A stretch of DNA of 26,426 nucleotides from Plakobranchus ocellatus (Eukaryota; Mollusca; Gastropoda; Plakobranchidae): contig BLXT01000184.1 of the NCBI GenBank assembly GCA_019648995.1, forward strand, positions 32,130 to 58,555, given 5' to 3'. Shown here piece by piece: positions 18,822-26,426 of this stretch. A model generated the notes under the pieces. That model ran no database searches. It was not told the DNA's origin and was given only the letters and a program-made list of their open reading frames with translations. A program made the translations under genes and the position numbers. Position 1 is the first letter of the stretch, and every line of letters starts with the position of its first letter.

Positions 18822-19055
18822 CTAGAATTGCTCAAAATGAGCTTCAAAACTGCTTTTGCAAATTTTCACAATTCTGGTCACAGTATCTGAGGGAGTTAAG
18901 GCACCAGCCGCTGGGTGAAAGACAAAAGTGTAATGCTGCGATGAACCTCCAGTCCGAGGCTCATAAAACCAATGTATTGCTAACCATACTCTTCTTTTCA
19001 TGGAGCCCGACATGAAGCTGACATTGATGATTATAGTTTGCCTTTCCTTTTTCTA
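18822..19055 (-). other. Unrecognised protein-like open reading frame
   Basis: On the - strand an open frame ends at TAG 18824-18822 and is open upstream to about 19055. First possible Met is at 19013. The product (63 residues from that Met) has a balanced composition: RRVWLAIHWFYEPRTGG, then HYTFVFHPAAGAL, then TVTRIVKICKS, ending FEAHFEQF. It is GC-richer than the flanking sequence and unlike the Lys/Asn/Phe-rich chance frames nearby. It lies about 1.8 kb beyond the SENP8 stop on the same strand. It might be an exon of an unseen gene, a decayed retrocopy fragment, or chance. I do not recognise the family. Confidence 0.3.
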
Positions 19056-19435
19056 GTCTTCTAGACTGAATGCATTCATATCCATTAAATCTTCAGTGCC
19101 TAACTTTAAAATTGCCTCGCAAGTTATGAAGCATTACCGGTATAAAAAAGCAGCACTTCTACAAGATGTAGTAAAGCTTTCTTTACTTACATCATTGGAG
19201 CAGACTAATATTGAACAGTGTGAAGATATAAAATCTACAGAGAAAGACTAAATTTGTGCAATTCACAAAACTTTTGTAGAACATCAAGCAACAATAAAGC
19301 CATAATGAGAAATGGACAAAAAATATGTTGATTACAGTTTTATTATATATGTTATTACTCTTTGAAAAGACACCAAACAATTATACTGATGTGACATTAA
19401 AGAATTACGGTCAGAATATAAATCTTGCAAAAGAA

Positions 19436-19454
19436 CCCCCCCCTCCCCCCCCCC
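19436..19454. repeat. Poly-C tract
   Basis: A 19-base run of C broken by a single T, unusual in this AT-rich region. Confidence 0.85.
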
Positions 19455-20309
19455 ACAAAAGTATGTAGTGTGACCATAACATGAGGCCTTTGCCGCAGGG
19501 GCTGTCCAGTATATATACAATCACCGTAATTCTTACTTTTAACGTCCAAATTCAGTTAAAACATTTAGAAGAATCTGGCCTTGCTTGAAAGTACTTGATA
19601 TCTATTATTGGGGTTTCTCGATGATGAAACATTTTGATTTAAAATGTCACTACACTTATGAATACCCTTGAGATTAAATCCTATCAGCGATAGAGTGCAG
19701 CTCCTATGCAATTCAATGTTAGATCTTCACATGATCAAGGCATTGTTCATACTAGAATCAGCACTTTTTGTTGCTTTGTGATCAATACTTTTGTAAAATA
19801 ATATTGAAAAAATTACGAAGTTGATGAAGTTTTCCATAGAATTAGAATAAACTAGCTTACTCTACATATTACAAGTATTTTTTTTTAATGAACTGGTCTC
19901 GATTCAAAGTTGAAAAGACAATGATGACTTCTTACAAATGACCGTTATTTAGTTCACAGAGCTATCAGGAAAATTAAGTGCACCTTAAACATTAAAACAT
20001 TATTTATACAGATAAAAATACAAGGATGAATAATGATTTTCTTTCCATTTCTTTTTTTTTGCACTTTCTAAAGCTACCAGTCTATTTCTATCCATACTCG
20101 ACTCATATCCACAAATACGAAAAAACAAAAATTATTTGTGATCACTAGTGCAGCTTTAATCAAAATACATCTTCAAACCTCCCTTTAAACTTAGCAAACT
20201 GGACTTTAAAACTTAGAGCAAAGACTGAAAGAGGCAGCGTGATCCCAGCAGATGTATCAGAGGAATATCTACATGGATGACATGTATATCCCTATCAATA
20301 AGGCTATTG

Positions 20310-20420
20310 TTATTAATTACTGCTACCACTACTACTTGAATCACCACAATAGCTACTACATCTTACTTCTACTTGTTACATTACTGGTACACAAATATTT
20401 TTGCTGCTGCTGCTGCTATT
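20310..20420. repeat. Triplet-rich patch with (TGC)5
   Basis: Imperfect ACT/ACC/CTA triplets from about 20310 lead into five perfect TGC units at 20402-20416. This is a simple repeat similar in style to the tract in CEP83 intron 1. Confidence 0.7.
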
Positions 20421-20791
20421 AATCGCACATCAAGAGTGTTGAATAGCCCCATGTTCATTTTTTGGTAAGAAAACTAGCTTTCGTTATAATCAGACTCATT
20501 TCAGCCATATTGTTGTATAACAAAAGTCATCTGGGGCACACAGTCTTAGCCAGCCTTTCTTGTGTCTTCCACTGTTTGTGCAGGCATGTACAATCACCAA
20601 AAAATGGTGATAAAATGCCTGATATAGGTTTTTATAGCTGAAATTTGGGATACTAACAAGAAAGAGATTAAAAATAAAAGGTGTAGATCTTTGTAATGAT
20701 CCATGAAGTAATCAATTGTTTTAGAGGAGATCAGCTAAAGCACAGGGGCAGCAAGACCCTCACCAGGTCATGCCCCAGACTTCTCGTTCGG

Positions 20792-21054
20792 TCACGACGT
20801 TGCAACTACCGGCTGTTTTTGCTCTTGTCCTTTGTGTTTGCTACTCAAGTCATCAGTGGCTACATTTGAACTGTCATGCTCCTGGTGGTCCTTGGCCTCT
20901 TTAGCCAGGGAAGAAATGAGACGAGTCAGTTCTCGGCGCTTGTCTTGAACACTGTTTTGACTCACCACATCTCTGACACCCAAGCTCACGCATTCGACAA
21001 ATTCGCGAATCAAATGCTCTGTGTTGGCCAGCAAAAACATGCCACAGTCATAAC
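20792..21054 (-). CDS. SENP8: SENP8 terminal exon (catalytic Cys and C-terminal tail)
   Basis: Acceptor TTCTGCTTCTGCAG. The exon starts inside codon 163 and gives CYDCGMFLLANTEHLI with nucleophile Cys166. KRRELTRLISSLAKE then matches the human KRGEWKDLITTLAKK C-terminus. It continues as a polar tail (KDHQEHDSSNVATDDLSSKH and more) ending VVATS. The residue three before the nucleophile is Cys163, where human has Ser. Confidence 0.95.
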
Positions 21055-24000
21055 CTGCAGAAGCAGAATACATTTCTTTTCTGTCACATTGTTTCTCAAA
21101 AATCTTTAAAAGACATCTAGCTACTGTACAACTACTGCACTCCTTGAGATAATAAAGTAAAAGTTACAAATGCTTGGTGATTGACGAAAATAGACATGCC
21201 TGATTCATGATAACCAAAATTTCGTTCAGTTAAAAAGAAAAGAAAAATCAATCATTTGCAATCAAGCTAAAAAAAAATTTTCATTAAAACACCTCTAACT
21301 CTATCTAACTTTTTAACTTTATATCTACAAGTGCAATTGTTGCAGTTTTGACGAGTCATTTATAATAAAAATTGTGTGAATTTTCAAAAACCTAAACAAA
21401 AAATACAAGAGCCTGAAATCAATTACGTATTTTACTACTCAATTGGCCATTTTGGTGAATAACTTATTCTAAAATATTCAAAGCTGTTTTATTTCTGGAC
21501 ACTTTCATGCCATGATTGTCTTGTAAATTTCAGACTCAGCAGGTGGTGTTTGATGGTTTTAAATAACTATAATGTGAAGATAATACTAGTTAAGGTTGGA
21601 ATTTTGAAGAAAGGCCACAAATAGGGAAAAAAAAATCTCTTGAAATCCAAATAAAACGAAATCATCATTGGCTACATATTTCAAAAGGACTGGAAAAAAA
21701 TGTATTAATTCCTACTCCCACACTTCAAAAATAAATAAAATGTAACAGAAGATCAAAACTTTTGAAGCAAAAAAAATACTTTTTTACAGCATTTTTTCTG
21801 TGTGTGATAAACTGATATACTAGAAGAGCTACTTAAAAACTTTCATTTTCTGCAATGAAAGAAAAGAACAAAAAAGGAAGGAGCTTTCTTTTCTCGAGAC
21901 TACTCACAATTCTCTTGCTGGGGACAATCCATCTCTACAAATTTTAATTTACCCTTAGGAGCTGAAACAAAAATAACAGCAAAATTACCAAAGGAAAAAA
22001 ATGCCCATGCTTATAGACATCTTTTATAAGCTTCATAAAAATGAAAGGAAAAAAAAAAAAGATAAATCTAGCCTTTAAGAGAAAACATTGAACAGTTTAT
22101 TTCTAGGCAAGATTGTACCACTGTCATCTGGTGAAGTAGCCGAGAAATTTATTTATTTATTTAATTTTTTTAATCAACAGTGAGAAACTCATTGACTCTA
22201 TTCACAAAGCTAAAAGCATTGCAGCATTAATCTCAGAATTTGAACAGAATCTCACCTTGCACAAATGGCTGCAGTTTGTCCATGAGTCTCTTTGCAACTG
22301 CCTGATTATTTCCACTAGCGCTGTCATAGTGCTGAAATTCTTGCTTACTTCTAACATAAACTAGAAGACTCCTGTGAAAGCAAATAATAAACATTGCATG
22401 AATTGTCTTTATCAATTGAATTCCATCAAGCAAGTTCTACAGCAGAATAAAACAAGAAAAGGGTGATAATACAAGATGAAGTTCAAGGGGAAATTATTTA
22501 TACTTTGTAGAGGACAAAAAAGTAGTGTCTCTTTGACCAAAGCAAAAATGAAAATTTTAATTTAACAATACCAAGAATTTATGTACATCTTGGTAACAGC
22601 CCAAAAATTTTAGTTTTCTGTGTGCCTCTTTAAACCTAGATTTCATAGATCCTGTTTAGATGTACAGTGATCAAGAGTCTTCAATTTTGTGTGTTTAAAA
22701 GTTTGCTATCGCTTTCCTTTCTAAAAACTAGAATTTTTTTTTACTATTATACTATTACCCTATACACTTCAAAACATCTATGCAATTTTAAAAACAACAA
22801 TTTAAATAAGTACATAAATGAAAAAGAATATCTTGAGATCATGAAATTGAAAATTTCCCAAAAGTCATTCATAGGTTATATTCACAATGTGTATAGTGTT
22901 TACCAGTGTGTCCCTCCGACTCTACTTGTATCAGCATTGTCATTGACAGGAACAAAAACAAATTGTTTAGCTGGGAGAGAGAGTGATTCCAGCAACACGT
23001 GTAGGTCACCAGCTGAAAATCAGAAAGGTTGTAACACATATATATGTTCTCAAATATCAAATAAGTATGAAGTTTACAGTAGATGTTTAACAACAGTATG
23101 ATCAGAAAAAAATTACTGCCCATATCCGTTCTTTTGTTGTGACTTCATGAAAATATTTTTGTGAACGCATGTCCTCCTACAGTACGAGAAAAGTAATATT
23201 TAAGGGATTGCTGAAATGTGGGTTGTCATCATTGCTTTATTTGAAAGATTTTTTACTTGCCACATATTTAAAATTAATATAAAATTAATTAAACTCATCA
23301 ATGCATACACCTTGAATTTCTTAGTGTAATGGCCTAAATAGTAATGCTTTGTTTTTTTACATTTTTAATCAGTTTAGGACCCTCTCTGTGTAAACTGACC
23401 AAACAACTTTAGAACGTAACTATGGTGATAAAATCACTAAAAAAAGTTGTCGCTCTTCAAATATCTTTCTTCACCACAAAGTGAACAGACAAAGACATAT
23501 ATACTTTCACTGGGACTAATGCTAATAACATCTAGCTTTACAAATATTATAACTCCCTGGTTTTATTTGCCTTTTTCCAATTTGCAATTTGCAGTATCTT
23601 TATTTCAAACATACTGAAAAAAGTAAAATAATTTGAAAGTCCCAGCTTTTGGCACTTGTCAAATGGACACTTAAATGACATATCTTAAAAGGTTCATGAT
23701 CTGCTGATAGAACCTTTTGTCTATTACCTTCTGCAAACCTTATAATCTGCACAAGTGATGGACTGAGAAGAGCTAAGCGATCTGCAGAGTGATTAAATTG
23801 CTCTCGTTCATAGTATCTGAAGAAAAGAAAGAAATAAAAACTTTGATATCACCTCATTTATTGTTTTATATCATAGCTCTAAATACAGTGAGCCCTAAGT
23901 AAAGTTATTTTAAAAAAAAGCACTGAGTACATTAAAAAAAACAAACAACCAATATAGCATATAACAACAAAGTAGTAGTAGAACTTAGTGAAACACCCCT

Positions 24001-25017
24001 GTTATATTTAAACCACACTATACTTTAAATGGGAATCTCCAGGGACCAGCCCAAAGATTACTTTTCTCAGTAGTAAGCTCATTCTAACTTACACCACACA
24101 CACTTTGAGCCACTAACTCAGTTTCTCTATCTGTGGATCTATTCTATCATCCAGGAACCGAACCAATTTACTTGCCAGTTGCAGTAATATATAGACATTA
24201 GAACTAAGCTTGGGCTATGTATATATATATGATACACGGTATCAATTACTCACAGCAATGTTGTTGGGCCTGTCCCTCGATTATCCCCTATCAATTCATG
24301 CTCTAAATATTCCTACAATGTACTAGATCTAAATATCTATTCTATATTTAAACCAATCTAGATATCTACATCTAGATATTAGATTTCGAAAATATTGTCT
24401 CCAAATGCCAAAAATGGGCACTGGTGGAGCACTTCGGTCCCTACTTTGTCCACCTGAGGAAGTCGGCCATTTCGATTATTTTACGTCAGTGGGTGGGCAA
24501 CAAGTGTTATCAGTGTCTAGATCTAGATATGAAATCTAGATCTAGATCTAAAATGTTGCCTCTTCATTTCGTTTGTAGCTGATGGTATGAGAATAATTTT
24601 TTTCACAATTTCCATAGAAACTGAGCCAGCCGTTTAAGAAACATCATAAAAAAAATTATATCAAAGTAGTAGTAGTTTGTATACCCATTGGCGTTAAATA
24701 ATCGAAATGGCCATCCACTTTTGGAGGAAAACTAATAGGGACCGCAGTCCTCCACCAGTGCCCAAAAATGTAGGCCTAGATCTAGATCTAGTAGATAGGC
24801 CCTAGATCATAGATCTAGCTACATTCTAATTCTCCACCTATTTAATTTAGATATCTACACAGTGGTCTTTAAAATCTAGCTGTCATACTACTTCTTACTC
24901 GTATGCAAATCCGATAAGTTTGTCGTTGATCCAATTAGGTTCCGTCAGTAGTTCAAGGTCCGACTTCAACAATAAACTGTCACCAAAGTTGAGAACAATT
25001 GGATCTTTGTCAGCCAT
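20792..25017 (-). CDS. SENP8: Sentrin-specific protease 8 (NEDD8 protease, NEDP1/DEN1), 6 coding exons
   Basis: Coding exons in transcript order are 25017-24899, 23816-23728, 23012-22904, 22371-22256, 21961-21908 and 21054-20792. All introns are GT-AG and phases are continuous: 750 bases, 249 residues plus stop TGA at 20794-20792. SENP8 is a C48-family cysteine protease that matures the NEDD8 precursor and removes NEDD8 from substrates, in cytosol and nucleus. The N-terminus (PIVLNFGDSLLLKSDLELL, then WINDKLIGFAYEY) matches the human opening. Catalytic residues are His105 (GGTHW), Asp122 (HYDSA), Gln160 (PQQEN) and Cys166 (YDCGM). The last 30 or so residues form a hydrophilic tail beyond the human C-terminus (human 212 residues). 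I chose the ATG at 25017 because MADKDP aligns with the human start and has G at -3 and +4. Confidence 0.95.
21055..21907 (-). other. SENP8 intron 5
   Basis: GT-AG intron of 853 bases. A-rich on the + strand, so T-rich in the sense direction. No coding signal, RNA or repeat of note. Confidence 0.8.
21962..22255 (-). other. SENP8 intron 4
   Basis: GT-AG intron of 294 bases between the Asp122 exon (22371-22256) and the small 54-base exon carrying Gln160 (21961-21908). Contains a TTTATTTATTTATTT run near 22149-22163. Confidence 0.8.
22372..22903 (-). other. SENP8 intron 3
   Basis: GT-AG intron of 532 bases. It splits the codon of Trp106, directly after catalytic His105. AT-rich with no other feature seen. 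Confidence 0.8.
22904..23012 (-). CDS. SENP8: SENP8 exon 3 (catalytic His exon)
   Basis: Acceptor CTGATTTTCAG, donor CACTG|GTAAAC. Encodes AGDLHVLLESLSLPAKQFVF, then PVNDNADTSRVGGTHW. The final motif contains catalytic His105, and Trp106 is split by the intron. The match to human VVFLAINDNS and GGTHW is close. A 144-codon frame on the opposite strand overlaps this exon and is a shadow. Confidence 0.94.
23013..23727 (-). other. SENP8 intron 2
   Basis: GT-AG intron of 715 bases, AT-rich. No open frame of coding character and no recognised repeat. Confidence 0.8.
24305..24385. repeat. TCTAGA/AGATAT-rich repeat, left of foldback element
   Basis: Multiple CTAGAT, AGATCT and ATCTAGATAT motifs, degenerate hexamer-type repeats. 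Confidence 0.7.
24408..24772. mobile_element. Foldback (MITE-like) element with roughly 90-base inverted arms
   Basis: The left arm (24408-24498) and the reverse complement of the right arm (24772-24679) share GGGCACTGGTGGAG, CGGTCCCTA, GGCCATTTCGATTATTT and an ACG..AATGGG-like end. Overall identity is roughly 75-80 per cent by eye. A 180-base spacer separates the arms. The element has no open reading frame, so if mobile it would be non-autonomous. I could not identify a clear target-site duplication. It lies in SENP8 intron 1. Confidence 0.75.
24516..24551. repeat. (TCTAGA)n array in the foldback spacer
   Basis: TCTAGATCTAGATAT, then AATCTAGATCTAGATCT. Self-complementary hexamers near the centre of the foldback element. 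Confidence 0.85.
24774..24822. repeat. (AGATCT)n array, right of foldback element
   Basis: CTAGATCTAGATCTAGTAGA, then further TAGATC units. The same hexamer as the arrays at 24305-24385 and 24516-24551. Confidence 0.85.
24899..25017 (-). CDS. SENP8: SENP8 exon 1 (start codon, N-terminal fold)
   Basis: Encodes residues 1-39 and two bases of codon 40. Contains DPIVLNFGDSLLLKSDLELL and NWINDKLIGFAYE, the N-terminal helices typical of SENP8. The donor is TACGA|GTAAGA. Confidence 0.93.
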
Positions 25018-25400
25018 AACTTTTGTAGTTTTGCTGTTGCTAGAATTCGACAATGTTATTAGGAAATTTCGGCTGTATTTGCCTCAATTTTTAGAATAAA
25101 GATCTTTGCATGAAACGATAGATGAAAACTTTAGCTCTACAACCCAGATATTCTTCAAAAACTTAGAGCTGATATGAAAGAGAATGTGCAGGATTTTCAC
25201 TTAGTTGGAAATCTATTGTCTTGTGAATGTGTTGACTGATAGGGCTAGGCCGGGCCTGAGGCCCATGTAGAATCTTGAATACAATACAAACAGTGGCGTC
25301 ACTTCCGAGTTCATATAGCGGTCACAGGGTTACTGGGCATTCCCGGCCTGTTGCGCTGATTTTTTTCCGTGGAAATAGCCGTGGTAGCGTAAAGCATAAT
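25018..25400 (-). promoter_or_regulatory. SENP8: SENP8 5' UTR and candidate promoter
   Basis: This lies immediately upstream of the SENP8 ATG. It includes the GC-richer patches 25236-25263 and 25290-25390. At 25307-25300 the - strand reads CGGAAGTG, an ETS-type site common in housekeeping promoters. It is next to TGACGC (25301-25296), a CRE-like half site. No TATA box is convincing. The motifs are short and their use is inferred. Confidence 0.45.
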
Positions 25401-25970
25401 TCCGTTTGAGAGATAGGGAGAATCTAAAAGCTTATCTTATTTTCCATTGTAAGGCACCATAGGCCTATTATGGTTTCTATATACTAATCAGAGTCTAGTC
25501 AGTTTGCCCTTGTGATCAATGTCGCGAAGATGGGGATAAATCTCGTAGTGTGTGTATCTAAAATTCATTGAGATCTATCTAAAATTTAAACTGGAAAGGA
25601 ATACTCTTTATTTCAGAATCGTGCTCATATTTGACTCTGAATTGATAGCAAAAAACACACAGTTTTAGAACCCAAATACTACTTCATGTTCAGTCGTGTC
25701 TGGCCTCTTAGATACTGAGCACTAGATTTGATAGTTAAGTAGATTTTAATGAGTGTTACCTTACCTCTCTGCCTCTCTCATATGCTTTAGCTCTCTCTGG
25801 GCCTTGCCAAACAAGATCTTTAACAATTACATCTCATTCTTAACCTTACTATCTTTTCTTGCACACTGCTCTTTACATATTATGATCTCTATCTTTTGAA
25901 GTCTCTATTCTTTGCAATAAAGCCCTATGTACAACAACACCATCAAAGAGAAGTGCAGAGACTAAGAGAA
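25401..25970. other. Flanking sequence upstream of SENP8
   Basis: Ordinary AT-rich sequence with short CT-rich stretches near 25765-25800. No gene is seen. Confidence 0.5.
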
Positions 25971-26011
25971 GGATAGAGAGAGAGAGATAGAATGACAGAC
26001 AGGTAGACAGT

Positions 26012-26045
<34 letters not shown>
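25971..26045. repeat. (GA)n microsatellite
   Basis: GATAGAGAGAGAGAG, degenerate GACAGAC/GGTAGACAG units, then about 28 bases of uninterrupted AG repeat ending at 26045. The Ser-Leu-repeat frame on the opposite strand is its by-product. Confidence 0.95.
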
Positions 26046-26255
26046 AGGCCGGCTGATACATTGAATAACTCTATCTGAACTACTTGGTTGTTTTTAAAGT
26101 TTCGCACGCTCACAACCATGAGATCTCAGACTTTTAAATGCCTTGGAAAGAAAACATCCCACAGATTTAAGGGCTTGTTTGCTAACTGTTAGAAACTGAC
26201 AGACATTCAGAGTTTTACATGGCTTTGCATATGTGTGTGTGAGAAAGCTAGACAA

Positions 26256-26261
26256 CTGAGA

Positions 26262-26306
<45 letters not shown>

Positions 26307-26426
26307 AGAGAGAGAAAGCGATAGAAAGTTAAAAGAGAAGAAAGTAATAGAAAGAGATTGAGCGAGAAGAGATTGGAGTCAGAGGAGAAATAGAAAAGAG
26401 GGAAAGGGTGGGGAGGCGGGGGGGGG
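26256..26426. repeat. Polypurine (GA)n tract to the window edge
   Basis: A GA repeat (about 26257-26302) runs into roughly 120 bases of almost pure purine on the + strand. It ends in a G-rich segment (GGTGGGGAGGCGGGGGGGGG). Pyrimidines are rare throughout. Confidence 0.9.

Larger units (their letters stand above)
19056..20791. other. Probable SENP8 3' flank or 3' UTR
   Basis: Follows the SENP8 stop on the - strand. Contains a C-rich tract (19436-19454) and a degenerate triplet patch (20310-20420). Candidate - strand polyadenylation signals include AATAAA at 19344-19339 and ATTAAA at 20160-20155. No other gene is seen. Confidence 0.5.
23817..24898 (-). other. SENP8 intron 1
   Basis: The longest SENP8 intron (1082 bases), donor GTAAGA and acceptor TTTCTTCAG. 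It carries the foldback element at 24408-24772 and several AGATCT/TCTAGA arrays, listed separately. The acceptor-side half is plain AT-rich sequence. Confidence 0.85.

Noticed and set aside
22667..23101. 144-codon + strand open frame
   Set aside because: It overlaps SENP8 exon 3 on the opposite strand. The rest is low-complexity Phe/Tyr/Asn-rich sequence with no protein-like pattern.
25873..26061. Ser-Leu-repeat frame on the - strand
   Set aside because: It is a translation of the (GA)n microsatellite.

Overview
This is eukaryotic nuclear DNA. It is AT-rich, with multi-exon genes, GT-AG introns of 200 to 1115 bases, and microsatellites. It carries two recognisable protein-coding genes, both rebuilt here exon by exon with continuous reading phase. 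The moderate similarity to vertebrate proteins, the many short TCTAGA/AGATCT arrays and a tRNA-derived SINE suggest an invertebrate. A gastropod mollusc is my guess, but that is inference and not proven by the sequence.

Left third, + strand (about 952-11800): an orthologue of CEP83 (CCDC41), the coiled-coil protein at the base of the centriole distal appendages. Fourteen coding exons from an ATG at 985 to a TAA at 11124-11126 encode 757 residues, against about 701 in human. A splice acceptor just upstream of the ATG shows that at least one 5' non-coding exon lies further upstream.

Right part, - strand (25017 down to 20792): an orthologue of SENP8 (NEDP1/DEN1), the cysteine protease that processes NEDD8 and removes it from proteins. 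Six coding exons encode 249 residues. The His, Asp, Gln and Cys catalytic residues are all present, and there is a hydrophilic C-terminal tail not found in human.

The two genes are tail to tail. Between their stop codons lie about 9.7 kb with no gene I can support. This interval holds a 73-base repeat dimer split by a 159-base tRNA-derived SINE with a 12-base target-site duplication, simple repeats, tandem duplications and one unrecognised protein-like reading frame at 18.8-19.05 kb. Poly-A runs dominate the + strand here, whereas poly-T runs dominate the CEP83 introns, so - strand transcription may continue well past the SENP8 stop. SENP8 intron 1 contains a 365-base foldback element. The right edge is GA-rich polypurine sequence.

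The two genes act in different processes (ciliogenesis, and the NEDD8/cullin pathway), and nothing in the sequence links them functionally. I found no wholly new system. The most informative items are the nested SINE insertion, the foldback element, the orphan reading frame and an apparent exon relic in CEP83 intron 8.
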